Under the pieces are notes generated by a model. That model was not told where the DNA came from. It was given only the letters and a program-made list of their open reading frames with translations, and did no database searches. This document shows, in pieces, positions 8,143-17,306 of a stretch of DNA of 50,464 bases. A program made the position numbers and the translations under genes. The DNA comes from an uncultured Ruminiclostridium sp. (GTDB lineage Bacteria > Bacillota > Clostridia > Oscillospirales > Ruminococcaceae): contig CAKSTB010000021.1 of assembly GCA_934490165.1 (NCBI GenBank), positions 1 through 50,464 of the forward strand, written 5' to 3'. Positions within the stretch are counted from its first letter, which is position 1. The number at the start of each line of letters is the position of its first letter.

Positions 8143-9258
8143 ATGGCAAAGATAAGATCCGTATTTAAGAAAATACCGAAGTGGCTGTACTGCATAGCGG
8201 CGGCGTTTGCCGTGTCGCTTATACTTACTCTGCTTGCAAAAAATACGGACGGCTTTGCCGAATGGTACAGCACTAATATATATCCGTTTTTTGTCGGAAC
8301 GGTGGGGCGGATCACTTCCCTGCTGCCGTTTTCGCTGTGCGAGATACTGCTATACACGGTGGTGATCCTTGCCGCTGTCGGCACTGTCCTTTCTGTTGTC
8401 CGATTTATCAAAGGCAAGGGCAAGCGAAAGCAGATTTTGATGAAAATTCTCACCGTGGTGCTGAGCTTTGTTGTAAGCGTGTTCTTTGTATTTACGCTTT
8501 TCTGCGGCATAAACTACAACAGAACGCCGTTTTCCGCAGTCAGCGGATTTACCGTTGAAACATACACGGCGCAGGAGCTTGCCGACCTATGCGTATACAT
8601 TCTTAAAAACGCAAACGACGCGGCTCAGAAGATAGAAACGGACGGAACACTGACGGTAGACCTTAACGGGAAAATAAATCTTGACGAAGAGTGCAAAAAG
8701 GCGATGAACCTGCTCGGCGAAAGGTACGACAGCTTATCCGGGTTTTACCCGAACGCAAAGACGGTGATCGCGTCAGAGGGAATGTCTTATATGAAGATAC
8801 TCGGAATGTACACACCCTTTACGATAGAAGCCAACTACAATTCAGTCGCTCCCGACTTTGCAAAGCCGTTTACGGTGTGTCACGAGCTGTCACATTTAAA
8901 AGGCTTTATGCGTGAGGACGAGGCGAATTTTATAGCTTATCTCGCGTGCACAGGCTCGGATAACGAATATCTGCAATATGCAGGATGGGTGTACGCTCTT
9001 ATCTATGCCGGGAATGCGCTTTACTCTGCGGCAGGCGCAGATATCTACAACGAGCTTATGAGCTATGCCGATGAGAAGATAATAGCAGAGCTAAAAGCCA
9101 ACAGCGCATACTGGAAGCGATACGAAACACCCGTTGCCGCAGTCGCAACAAGCGTCAATGATACTTATCTCAAATCGCAGGGACAGTCGGACGGAAAGAA
9201 ATCCTACGGCAGGTTTGTCGACCTGATGATAAGCTACAGGAAGATGCAAACTTCGTAA
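8143..9258 (+). CDS. DUF3810 membrane-associated putative zinc metallopeptidase
   Basis: 371 aa. Three N-terminal hydrophobic segments (~14-35, 50-85, 100-122) anchor it, followed by a large domain outside or at the membrane. H247-E-L-S-H251 is a gluzincin-type HExxH zinc motif, and the following REDEANFIAYLA supplies a likely third ligand at E260. This pattern matches the DUF3810 family; activity and substrate are unknown. It starts 25 bp after the WYL gene and probably belongs to the same transcript. Confidence 0.85.
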   Translation: MAKIRSVFKKIPKWLYCIAAAFAVSLILTLLAKNTDGFAEWYSTNIYPFFVGTVGRITSLLPFSLCEILLYTVVILAAVGTVLSVVRFIKGKGKRKQILMKILTVVLSFVVSVFFVFTLFCGINYNRTPFSAVSGFTVETYTAQELADLCVYILKNANDAAQKIETDGTLTVDLNGKINLDEECKKAMNLLGERYDSLSGFYPNAKTVIASEGMSYMKILGMYTPFTIEANYNSVAPDFAKPFTVCHELSHLKGFMREDEANFIAYLACTGSDNEYLQYAGWVYALIYAGNALYSAAGADIYNELMSYADEKIIAELKANSAYWKRYETPVAAVATSVNDTYLKSQGQSDGKKSYGRFVDLMISYRKMQTS

Positions 9259-9301
9259 ATCAAACGCCGTCAGGTGTTATAAATATTTGGAGTATTAACT
9301 T

Positions 9302-10384
9302 ATGGCAAATAAGAAATTGTATAAGAAAGAAAGATTTTCGGGCTGTATGGTCGGCGCTGCCGCAGGCGATGCGCTGGGCTCGCCGGTTAAGGTGATAACG
9401 CGCAGTCAGATAAAAGACATCTACGGCAAGAAGGGCATACTTAAGCTGAGCCCGGAAAAGCACCAGAAGTACGCCCGCGTATCCGATGAAACGCAGACTA
9501 TGCTCTTCACTGCTCACGGTATACTGTGGGCAGATGCGGCGGGACTTAGGACAAATGAGGCAGACTGCGCGGACTATGTTTTCCTTGCGCTTCAGCAGTG
9601 GCTGTATACTCAGACCGGTGGTACGGCATCGGTGGAGCTGCAATGGATACTTGACGAAAAGGAAACCGGCTTTCCGTGCGACCTGCTGGGCGTTCCCGCT
9701 CTTGCAAAAAAGCGCAACCCGACAAAACAACTGGTACAAACCATTGCCGGCATAAAGTCTGAACACACATACGGCAGAGTAGGACGACCCATAAACGCCA
9801 ATAAGCTGTTCGACTGTCTGCCGAGAGCTATTCCGACAGGATTGTATTTTTACAGTGATCCCATGCGCGCGTTTTCTGCGGGCTGTGACCTCGGAGCAAT
9901 AACACATTCTCACCCGACGGCTTATCTTGCAACAGGCTGTCTTTCCTCGATCATCGCATTTATCTGCAAGGGAAATTCGATCGAGCAGTCGGTTCTTGAT
10001 ACGATGAAGATACTCAAAGGCTATGACGGCTTTGAGGATTGCTTTGCGGCGCTTGACAAGGCGCTTGCATTACTTGATGAGAACACATCTCCGCTTACCG
10101 ATGTTGCCGAGCTCGGAAACGGCAGTACGGCGGACTCTGCCCTTGCTATCGGCGTGTACTGCGCTTGTGTGCATTACGACTATCTCAGCGCGGTACAGCT
10201 TGCGGCAAACCAGGACGGTATCAGCGATATATGCGCGTTTATCGCGGGTGCTCTGAAAGGCGCGCTGCTCGGATATTCCGAGATCCCCTCGGGCTTTGTA
10301 AAGAAATTACAGTTTGCGGATATGGTAAAGGACTATGCCGCAAGGCTGACAAAAGCCGCTCCGAAAGGCTTTATGAATAAATAA
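9302..10384 (+). CDS. ADP-ribosylglycohydrolase (DraG-like) family protein with altered metal motifs
   Basis: 360 aa, all-alpha DraG fold. The start is typical (GCMVGAAAGDALGSP, 14-28). The first metal motif is SDET (61-64) rather than TDDT. The late GGDTDT-type motif is replaced by DGISDI at 305-310, directly before the conserved IAGALKGALLG. Canonical members use these acidic residues to bind two Mg2+ and remove ADP-ribose from proteins. With two positions changed, this one may have altered or no hydrolase activity. It lies 43 bp after the DUF3810 gene and 17 bp before the MATE gene. No ADP-ribosyltransferase is nearby. Confidence 0.85.
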   Translation: MANKKLYKKERFSGCMVGAAAGDALGSPVKVITRSQIKDIYGKKGILKLSPEKHQKYARVSDETQTMLFTAHGILWADAAGLRTNEADCADYVFLALQQWLYTQTGGTASVELQWILDEKETGFPCDLLGVPALAKKRNPTKQLVQTIAGIKSEHTYGRVGRPINANKLFDCLPRAIPTGLYFYSDPMRAFSAGCDLGAITHSHPTAYLATGCLSSIIAFICKGNSIEQSVLDTMKILKGYDGFEDCFAALDKALALLDENTSPLTDVAELGNGSTADSALAIGVYCACVHYDYLSAVQLAANQDGISDICAFIAGALKGALLGYSEIPSGFVKKLQFADMVKDYAARLTKAAPKGFMNK

Positions 10385-10401
10385 GGAAGCGATTTTTAAG
10401 A

Positions 10402-11778
10402 ATGGTCACAGATATGACTAACGGCAGGACCTTTTCGGTTCTGCTGAAATTTTCCATCCCGATGCTGCTCAGTGTTGCATTTCAGCAGCTGTACAACATC
10501 GTTGACAGCGTAATAGCCGGCAATTTTGTAAGCGATATGGCGCTCGGCGCGATAGGCGCAAGCTACCCCGTGACAATGATATTTATGGCGGTGGCGACAG
10601 GCGGAAGCGTGGGAGCGTCGGTCGTTGTTGCGCGGCTGTTCGGCTCAAAAGACTATACATATATGAAGACGGCGATAAACACGACGCTGGTTTCTTTTGC
10701 CGTAATAGCCGCTCTGCTTACCGTTATAGGCTGTGTATTGTGTTCCCCCATGCTGTATCTGCTCGGCACGCCGGATGATATATTTGCAGACAGCGACATA
10801 TATCTGAGGGTATATGTACTCGGACTGCTGTTCCTGTTTATCTACAATGCCTGCAACGGTATATTCACCGCCCTCGGCGACTCAAAAACGCCGTTGTTAT
10901 TCCTTATAGCATCTTCACTCGGAAATATCGGGCTTGACCTGCTGTTCGTAATAGTATTTCAGATGGGCGTTGCAGGAGTTGCATGGGCAACGTTTGTCGC
11001 TCAGGGCGCGGCAGGCGTTGCGGCATTCTTTGTGCTTATACGGCGTGTAAGCAAAATACAGTCTAATACGGCGGAGAAACCAAAGATATTCTCTTGTGGC
11101 GCACTCAAGCAGATAAGCCGTATTTCCGTTCCGTCAATATTACAGAGCAGTTTTGTATCGTTAGGAAATCTGTTCGTACAGAGCCTTGTAAACAGCTTCG
11201 GTTCATCGGTAATAGGCGGTTATGCGTCCGCTGTCAAGCTGAATACTTTCGCAACAACCTGTTTCTCAACGCTTTCAAACAGCGTGTCGAACTTCTGCGC
11301 TCAGAACATAGGCGCAGACAAGACCGACCGTGTAAAAACGGGTGTGAAATCGGGTATGCTGATGTGTCTTGTTATAGCGATACCTTTTGTAGTGTGCTTC
11401 CTGCTTTTCGGCGGAACGCTTGTAAACCTGTTTGCGACACAGGCAAATGCGGAGATTATAGCAACAGGCAGTAAGTTTCTGACAATAGTTTCCCCGTTCT
11501 ATTTCTTTATCTGCATAAAGATAGTAATTGACGGCAGTGTAAGAGGCTGCGGTGTTATGACCCCGTTTATGATAAGCACCTGCCTTGATCTTGGGCTTCG
11601 TGTTATATTTGCGTATATCCTTTCGCCGTTCTTCGGCTCTGACGGTATATGGCTGTCATGGCCTGTAGGCTGGGTGCTTTCGCTGATTGTAGATCTGTTC
11701 TTCTATAATTATTATATAAGAAAAGGGAGAGCGTTCGGTGCCTGTGAGGCACGCCAAATTCGCCGTTCTGATGATTAG
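10402..11778 (+). CDS. MATE-family multidrug/toxin exporter
   Basis: 458 aa, about 12 transmembrane segments in two MatE halves. It opens with a typical ILLKFSIPMLLSV-like helix and the VDSVIAGNFV segment of the family. MATE proteins export cationic compounds using a Na+ or H+ gradient; the substrate here is unknown. ATG 10402 or ATG 10414 could be the start. The last residues (QIRRSDD) are encoded by the first copy of a 58-bp repeat (11755-11812), so the native C-terminus may have been extended or replaced by repeat sequence. Confidence 0.93.
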   Translation: MVTDMTNGRTFSVLLKFSIPMLLSVAFQQLYNIVDSVIAGNFVSDMALGAIGASYPVTMIFMAVATGGSVGASVVVARLFGSKDYTYMKTAINTTLVSFAVIAALLTVIGCVLCSPMLYLLGTPDDIFADSDIYLRVYVLGLLFLFIYNACNGIFTALGDSKTPLLFLIASSLGNIGLDLLFVIVFQMGVAGVAWATFVAQGAAGVAAFFVLIRRVSKIQSNTAEKPKIFSCGALKQISRISVPSILQSSFVSLGNLFVQSLVNSFGSSVIGGYASAVKLNTFATTCFSTLSNSVSNFCAQNIGADKTDRVKTGVKSGMLMCLVIAIPFVVCFLLFGGTLVNLFATQANAEIIATGSKFLTIVSPFYFFICIKIVIDGSVRGCGVMTPFMISTCLDLGLRVIFAYILSPFFGSDGIWLSWPVGWVLSLIVDLFFYNYYIRKGRAFGACEARQIRRSDD

Positions 11779-11881
11779 CGATTGGCTTTAGTTGCGTTAC
11801 CGGCGGTCGGCAATGTGCCGCTTCAAATTCGCCGTTCTAAGGGTTGGCGGGTTGTTTAACCTCCGTTACCGGCGGTCGGCA
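11755..11881. repeat. Duplicated 58-bp repeat at the MATE 3' end
   Basis: Two units at 11755-11812 and 11824-11881 share CAAATTCGCCGTTCT at the left and CGTTACCGGCGGTCGGCA at the right, with a diverged centre. The first unit overlaps the last 24 bp of the MATE gene. Confidence 0.85.
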
Positions 11882-11913
11882 CACTTTAATTTTACATTGA
11901 AATTTTATATCGA

Positions 11914-11948
11914 GGTCCGTTGTCTGAAAAGGCACGGACTTTTTGTTT
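11914..11948 (+). terminator. Terminator after the MATE gene
   Basis: A 7-bp stem (GGTCCGT with ACGGACT, one wobble) and a 13-nt loop are followed directly by TTTTGTTT. Confidence 0.6.
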
Positions 11949-11986
11949 AATGAATAATGAATAATGAATGATGAATAATGAATAAT
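11949..11986. repeat. Heptamer tandem repeat (AATGAAT)5
   Basis: Five head-to-tail copies of AATGAAT (one reads GATGAAT) plus a partial sixth. Intergenic, probably slippage-prone. No function is apparent. Confidence 0.85.
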
Positions 11987-12033
11987 TGTGGTGACCGCCG
12001 TTGGCGGTGAATTTAAAAAGGGGTAATGCTTGA

Positions 12034-12405
12034 CAAAGCGTGTTGTTCTTTTTAAATGATATTAAGTTTTATAGAGATCTTGCGTTAAGTGCTAATTATT
12101 AAAAAGAAGTATCACACTTGGCTCCCTTGAGTAAAGGGAGCTGTCACAGTACGGTATAACATTTTCGGTATTGTTTTATATATCAGATTAAAGCTGTTTT
12201 GATATAGAACAAAGCTTTCCGTCACTGTGACTGAGGGATTGTCAGCGAAGGTGATGGCGAAAACGGAAAGGTTCGGGGCAGGCGATCCCTCAATAGTTGG
12301 CTGAGCTTGACTCAGCAACAGAAGCTCACCTTTGGCAAGGGAGCCAAGAATTAGTACAAAGCAAAGCGTGTTGTTCTTTTTTAAATGATATTAAGCTTTA
12401 TAGAG
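12034..12405. repeat. ~43-bp direct repeats flanking the MITE-like element
   Basis: Nearly identical copies at 12034-12076 and 12362-12405 start CAAAGCGTGTTGTTCTTTTT and end TTTATAGAG. They differ by single changes and one T. The MITE-like element lies between them, so insertion into or duplication around an older repeat is likely. Nothing else is seen in 11987-12453 beyond a small ACCGCC hairpin near 11994. Confidence 0.8.
12117..12348. mobile_element. MITE-like element with ~25-bp terminal inverted repeats
   Basis: A 232-bp non-coding segment bounded by CTTGGCTCCCTTG and its reverse complement. The inverted repeats continue as AAAGG(T)GAGCT with a 3-nt mismatch block. Internal segments GTCACAGT and CACTGTGACTGAGGGATTG also pair. 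No transposase is encoded, which fits a non-autonomous element moved in trans. Short open frames inside are not credible genes. Confidence 0.75.
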
Positions 12406-12453
12406 GTTTTTGGTTATGTGTGCCATAACAGTTTGTATACAATGCCCTGAATT

Positions 12454-13350
12454 CTACAAATCGTAAAACTCCCCTAATATCTGCTCTGCAGTGTAACCGC
12501 GCTCGGATAATTTAAGCGCCGAATACACGCTCATACCCGTATTACAGCCGTCACCCCTTGTAGTAAAGCTGTACAGCCGCTGTGTATAGCTCATATCAAA
12601 TGCGGCAGAGCGTATCCCGAACAGCCGTCTGAACTGCTCGCACGACATTTCTACCCCGCAGACATTCAGCCGCAGGACGTTTCCGTCATTATCGTGTCTG
12701 ATATCACTTATCCACTGCGACTCATCGGGCGGGATAACAAGAGAGGGGTACTCTGTCAGCATTATTTCCGCTATGCCGTCCGCTGTCAGCTGACAACTGC
12801 CGATATAATAGTCTGCGGTCTTGTCCTTTTCGCAGTAAAGCTTTTTCACATACGGAATGCCGCTGTCCTCCGGCGATATCAGCGCGCCAGACGAAATACG
12901 GCATACAGGAAGAAAAACCGCTTCGCCGCCTGCGGTAAGGTTATGCGACAGGGCGTACTCCGCGGACTTCTCGGCATATTTTCTGTAGGCAGAAAGCTCC
13001 GCTCCGAAATGCGCAAGCCCCTCCTTTTCGTCCATATAATCAAGGCGCGGATATCCGCTGTCAAGCGCCTTTCCTGCTCTAAGCAGATATCTTGCCGAGC
13101 AGTCGAGCGCGGAAGCTACGGCGTTTATGCCCTCGGTATCCTTGTCGGTCGGCGGGCAGTCGAGCATTTTCAGCCTGTCGAGCACACAACCGGTAAGAAA
13201 TTCCTTATACGCATATTCCGCACCGCCGTACATTACCGATTTAGGGCGGGACTGCTCCGACCCGGTACTGAAGCACAGGAGTATAATTACAGGCAGGACG
13301 GCTGTCAGAGCAAGTCCCGCTATCAGCAGATACAGATATTTCTTTTTCAC
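12454..13350 (-). CDS. SpoIID-like sporulation protein, divergent
   Basis: 298 aa with an N-terminal membrane anchor (~5-27). The C-terminal half follows the SpoIID/LytB pattern: LFGIRSAAFDM (243-253), then RGDGCNTGMSVYSALKLSERGY (265-286) in the place of GxGHGVGMSQxGA, then AEQILGEFY. SpoIID is a lytic transglycosylase for septal peptidoglycan during engulfment. Here the usual catalytic glutamate region (AAEMP) reads VLDRL, with D58 at the glutamate position, and the GHG histidine is gone. Activity may therefore be reduced or lost. The start is GTG at 13350, preceded by GAAAGGAAC. It is divergent from the citrate synthase gene, whose promoter overlaps its leader. No other sporulation gene is adjacent. 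Confidence 0.72.
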   Translation of the reverse strand: MKKKYLYLLIAGLALTAVLPVIILLCFSTGSEQSRPKSVMYGGAEYAYKEFLTGCVLDRLKMLDCPPTDKDTEGINAVASALDCSARYLLRAGKALDSGYPRLDYMDEKEGLAHFGAELSAYRKYAEKSAEYALSHNLTAGGEAVFLPVCRISSGALISPEDSGIPYVKKLYCEKDKTADYYIGSCQLTADGIAEIMLTEYPSLVIPPDESQWISDIRHDNDGNVLRLNVCGVEMSCEQFRRLFGIRSAAFDMSYTQRLYSFTTRGDGCNTGMSVYSALKLSERGYTAEQILGEFYDL

Positions 13351-13368
13351 GGCGTGCCCGTTCCTTTC

Positions 13369-13397
13369 TTGACTTATCAGATGAAATAGAGTATAAT
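13369..13397 (+). promoter_or_regulatory. Strong putative promoter of the citrate synthase gene
   Basis: TTGACT (13369-13374), a 17-bp spacer and a consensus TATAAT (13392-13397). The predicted leader is about 110 nt. No recognisable riboswitch was seen in it. Confidence 0.8.
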
Positions 13398-13516
13398 AAT
13401 AAAGAATAGACGCTTCGGCAAACCTGTTCGTCCTTAATTCATTATATTCACCGTTTTTACGGTATAGAATATGCGAGGCTATTATAAACGTACAAAGACA
13501 GAAAGGAATAAAATGT

Positions 13517-14857
13517 ATGAACGAGCGATTTCAGAAGCTATGCCGCGACTACAAGATCCAGACGGCAATAGACCCGAGATTATATGACAAATACAATGTA
13601 AAGAGAGGACTTCGTAACAATGACGGAAGCGGCGTTGTTGTAGGTCTTACAAATATATGCTGTGTACACGGCTATGTTATTGACGAGGGCGAAAAGCGTC
13701 CCGCGCCCGGTCAGCTGATATACAGGGGTTATGATATATGCGACCTTATAAGCGGCGTTGAAAAGGACGGAAGATACGGCTTTGAAGAAACGGCTTATCT
13801 TCTTCTGTTCGGCAACCTGCCCGACAAGGAGCACCTTGAGGACTTCAAGAAGATAGTGACGCACTACCGCACTCTGCCCCCTTATTTTGCAGAGGACGTG
13901 CTTATGCGTTGTCCGTCATCAAACATAATGAACAAGATGGCACAGTCGGTACTCGCACTTTATACATATGACAAAGAGCCCGAAAACAAGAGCATGGAAA
14001 GCGAAATGCTCAAGGCTATCTCTGTCATTGCAAGACTGCCCGCTATAATGGTAGGCGCTTATCAGGTAATGCGCCGTTACCTCTACAATTCAAGTATGGT
14101 AATGCACCCGATAAACCTTGATGAAAGTCTTGCCGAGAGCATTCTGTCCACTCTGCGTGACAACCGTGAATATACAAAGGAGGAAGCAAAGCTCCTTGAC
14201 CTTTGCCTTATGCTCCACGCAGAGCACGGCGGCGGTAACAACTCGACATTTACCTGCCGTTGCGTAACATCGACAGGCACTGACGCTTATGCGGCTTACG
14301 CTTCTGCTATCTCGGCACTTAAGGGCCCTCGTCACGGCGGTGCGAACATAAAGGTAATGGAAATGCTCGACTGCATCGAAAAGGGCGTAAAGAACTGGGA
14401 GAACGAGGGCGAGGTCGCAGACTTCCTCACGAAGATATTAAACAAGGAAGAAAACGACCACAGCGGTCTTATCTACGGTATGGGTCACGCAGTATACACC
14501 CTGTCAGACCCCAGAGCCGTACAGCTCAAGAAAGCCGCTCTGAAGCTTGCCAAGGGCACTGAAACAGAGGCAGAGTTCAGACTGCTCGACACTATCGAAC
14601 GTCTTACTCCTCAGCTGTTTGCTAAGAACAAGGGCGATGTAAAGACTATGTGCGCAAATGTCGATATGTACTCGGGTCTTGTTTACAAGCTGCTCGGTAT
14701 ACCGGTTGAAATGTACACCGCACTGTTTGCCTGCGCAAGAATGCCCGGCTGGTGCGCTCACAGAATGGAAGAAATAGAAAACGGCAAGCGCATTATGCGT
14801 CCTGCCTACAGAACGCTCATCAAGAACAGGGATTACGTTGCTCTTGATCAGCGCTGA
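13517..14857 (+). CDS. gltA: Citrate synthase
   Basis: Condenses oxaloacetate and acetyl-CoA to citrate in the cytosol; in fermentative Clostridia this mostly feeds glutamate synthesis. It has 446 aa and the catalytic triad positions are visible: H237 in HAEHGGGNN, H324 in GMGHAVY and D383 in NVDMYSG. KGPRHGGAN and the C-terminal ARMPGWCAHRMEE are also typical. A 2-methylcitrate synthase role cannot be excluded from sequence alone. A consensus promoter lies at 13369. The membrane protein downstream starts 29 bp after the stop, suggesting a long transcript. Confidence 0.95.
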   Translation: MNERFQKLCRDYKIQTAIDPRLYDKYNVKRGLRNNDGSGVVVGLTNICCVHGYVIDEGEKRPAPGQLIYRGYDICDLISGVEKDGRYGFEETAYLLLFGNLPDKEHLEDFKKIVTHYRTLPPYFAEDVLMRCPSSNIMNKMAQSVLALYTYDKEPENKSMESEMLKAISVIARLPAIMVGAYQVMRRYLYNSSMVMHPINLDESLAESILSTLRDNREYTKEEAKLLDLCLMLHAEHGGGNNSTFTCRCVTSTGTDAYAAYASAISALKGPRHGGANIKVMEMLDCIEKGVKNWENEGEVADFLTKILNKEENDHSGLIYGMGHAVYTLSDPRAVQLKKAALKLAKGTETEAEFRLLDTIERLTPQLFAKNKGDVKTMCANVDMYSGLVYKLLGIPVEMYTALFACARMPGWCAHRMEEIENGKRIMRPAYRTLIKNRDYVALDQR

Positions 14858-14886
14858 TTATAAAAGAACGATTGAAAGGCGCGACA

Positions 14887-15786
14887 ATGAAAGGCATACT
14901 TTCCGATAAAAAAGCAATATCGGCAGGAATTATATCCGCCGTTGTACTGACCGTGCTGAGGATCATTCAGCTTAATACAGGTACAGAATATCCGTCCAAT
15001 CTCTATGCGGCGGGAAGCGACGCTCTTAACACCGTATACAACATACTGCTTGTTGTATCGGCTGTGGCAATAAGCATTCTTGCTTTCTTCGACATTAAAG
15101 GCTCGGGAACAAAAACAGCAGATGAGCTGTCCCAAAAGAGCTGTACCGCTGTGGGTATTGTAATGATACTTGCGGGTGCGGCATGGATACTCCCTGTTAT
15201 AAACGACTTTTCCGCAGGAACGGTCGGAGTTTTCACTATAACATCGCTTGCGGGCTGTATAGCGTATCTTGCGGGCGGTATGACGATAATGTCATCGTCA
15301 AAGATAGTCCCCGCGCAGTGCATAAGCGCAGTATTCATAATCATCAACTACCTTATCGTAGCTGTTAAATTCTATCTCGGCAGTCCGATAATAACCGGTA
15401 TGCCGCAGAAGCTTATGCTTATGCTGTTCTATATCCTGACTATACTTTTCTGGATAAACATGGGCAGATTTATGTGCGGCGGCGAAAAGAAATTTACAAG
15501 AACCACGCTTATAGCGTCGGGATATTTCAGCGGAGCGTGCTCTGCCGCATATCTTATAAGCTGTTTTGCGCTTGCGGTAACAGATGCCGAAAAATGGGCA
15601 CAGCTTACCGATACGCCCGACCTTGAGCTTATAATCACGGCGTTTGTGCCCGCTGTCCTTGCAGGTATTGTACAGTTCTCAAAGAAGAGGGCTTCTGCAC
15701 AGACAGACGATACCTCCGACACGGAGCAGAACGTTATCAAGGCGGAAGAAAACACCTCTGAAAGCGATACACAGGACGTGCAGTAA
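14887..15786 (+). CDS. Multi-pass membrane protein, function unknown
   Basis: 299 aa with about eight hydrophobic segments through residue ~270 and a hydrophilic, acidic, threonine/serine-rich tail (last ~35 residues). I do not recognise the family. ATG 14887 was preferred over TTG 14872 because GAAAGG stands 7 nt before it. It lies between citrate synthase and a lipoprotein gene that leads into a two-component system, so a sensing or envelope role is possible but only by context. Confidence 0.75.
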   Translation: MKGILSDKKAISAGIISAVVLTVLRIIQLNTGTEYPSNLYAAGSDALNTVYNILLVVSAVAISILAFFDIKGSGTKTADELSQKSCTAVGIVMILAGAAWILPVINDFSAGTVGVFTITSLAGCIAYLAGGMTIMSSSKIVPAQCISAVFIIINYLIVAVKFYLGSPIITGMPQKLMLMLFYILTILFWINMGRFMCGGEKKFTRTTLIASGYFSGACSAAYLISCFALAVTDAEKWAQLTDTPDLELIITAFVPAVLAGIVQFSKKRASAQTDDTSDTEQNVIKAEENTSESDTQDVQ

Positions 15787-15805
15787 AGCCGTCCGAGGAG
15801 AAAAA

Positions 15806-17260
15806 ATGAAAAACATCACTATACTGCGTCTTAATAAAATACTCAGAAAAACAGCAGGGCTTACGGCACTGGTGTGCGTTATTTCTGCACTCTGCGGCTG
15901 TTCGGGCTCGTTTTCTGCGGGCGATCTGCTGGCTTCTCCCAGACTTACAGACGAACAAAACGAAATATACAATGCCCTGACCGCAAGTGCGGGCAGGGTC
16001 GATTTGCGTTATCCCCATACAGGAGAATACCGCAGTGCGTTCGTTATCCACAATATAGACGGCGAACCCACCGATGAAGCGATAGTCTTCTATGAGCAGA
16101 ACAAGACCGATGCCGCAAAAGAGCCTAACTTGCAGGAAGGAAGCGCGGTCGGAAACCTGCGTGTAAGCTTCCTTGACAAGGACGAAAACGGCAACTGGAA
16201 AGCTACCTATGAGCTTCCTGCCGCAGGCACGGAGGTTGACAGCGTTGCGTTTTCAAAGCTCGGCTCGGACAAGGAGAAGCTGCTTATAAGCTACTCTGTT
16301 CTCGGCTCTTCCGACAAGATAATGTCGGTCATCGACTATGAGAACGGCGTTGCGACACAGCTCGGAACTGTCGGATATTCGTCGTATATGATGCTTGACA
16401 ACCTGACCGAAAGCGGCGAATATCTCGCCTGCTTCAATCGTGACAGCTCGCAAAAGAGCGGAAATATGACGGTTTACGGCTGTACGGACAGCAAAACTCT
16501 GGGTATGATATACCCTGTGCTGTCGTTCGGAAACGGCGTTACCGAATTTGACAGGATAACATCCGCATACTGCCTTTTACTCGGCAAGAAAATGCCGTGT
16601 ATAGCGGTCGACTATCTGATTTCGGAAAACTACTACGGCACAAGTGTGCTGTTTTATAACGGAAGCAGCTTTGCGACAGCGGAAACGGTAGTGCGCGACG
16701 GTGCAAACACGAACTATACCCGCCGTGTAAACAGCTATACGCCTAAACTGCGTTCGCAGGATATAAACGGCGACGGAATAATAGATATACCGGCGACATC
16801 GCCGTTACCCGGATACGAAAATCTCTCCTATCCCGAGCAGATATGCGCGGTGCACTGGTACAAGCAGAACTGCAACAAGATAGAGCTTACGGCGTATACC
16901 TTTGTCGACCCGCAGAGGAACTTCATGCTCACCTTCCCCGGAAGATGGATAGGTATGGTAACGGCAACGATCAATACGACAGATAACTCGGTCACATTCT
17001 GGAAGTACGAGGGCGATATAAAAGAAAATGAGTACGCATTGCTTACGATAAAGGTCGTGCCGAAGAGCGATACCTCTTCTCAGAGCGACCCCGATGTACA
17101 GGCGGCTCTGCGTGACGGATTTAAAATGTTCTCGGACGACAGCGAAAAGACGATATATTATAAAAGCATTATGTACGAGGGGCTGTCGCTTACCGAAGAC
17201 GAAATAGCCGCGGCTATCAAGGTACGTCCGGAAGGATACACAAGCAATACTGCGCCGTGA
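15806..17260 (+). CDS. Putative lipoprotein upstream of a two-component system
   Basis: 484 aa. A positively charged N-terminus and hydrophobic stretch end in ALCGC, a plausible lipobox with C32 lipidated. The remainder is probably an extracellular beta-rich domain. DINGDGIID near residue ~318 resembles a Ca2+-binding DxNxDGxxD loop. Start 15806 follows GAGGAG. The gene ends 46 bp before a response regulator, and operon placement suggests it modulates the kinase or is part of an envelope-monitoring unit. No family is identified. Confidence 0.78.
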   Translation: MKNITILRLNKILRKTAGLTALVCVISALCGCSGSFSAGDLLASPRLTDEQNEIYNALTASAGRVDLRYPHTGEYRSAFVIHNIDGEPTDEAIVFYEQNKTDAAKEPNLQEGSAVGNLRVSFLDKDENGNWKATYELPAAGTEVDSVAFSKLGSDKEKLLISYSVLGSSDKIMSVIDYENGVATQLGTVGYSSYMMLDNLTESGEYLACFNRDSSQKSGNMTVYGCTDSKTLGMIYPVLSFGNGVTEFDRITSAYCLLLGKKMPCIAVDYLISENYYGTSVLFYNGSSFATAETVVRDGANTNYTRRVNSYTPKLRSQDINGDGIIDIPATSPLPGYENLSYPEQICAVHWYKQNCNKIELTAYTFVDPQRNFMLTFPGRWIGMVTATINTTDNSVTFWKYEGDIKENEYALLTIKVVPKSDTSSQSDPDVQAALRDGFKMFSDDSEKTIYYKSIMYEGLSLTEDEIAAAIKVRPEGYTSNTAP

Positions 17261-17306
17261 GCGGGAAAATCTGGTCGAAACGACGCAGTGAAAGGCAGGT
17301 AAACAT

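Noticed and set aside
11949..11986. Possible iteron or origin-like heptamer repeats
   Set aside because: Only five AT-rich heptamers, with no DnaA boxes, replication gene or plasmid context.
12112..12318. 68-aa ORF on the minus strand
   Set aside because: Lies entirely inside the MITE-like element, including its inverted repeat. No RBS.
13398..13516. Riboswitch or T-box in the citrate synthase leader
   Set aside because: No recognisable conserved core or terminator/antiterminator pair in the ~110-nt leader.
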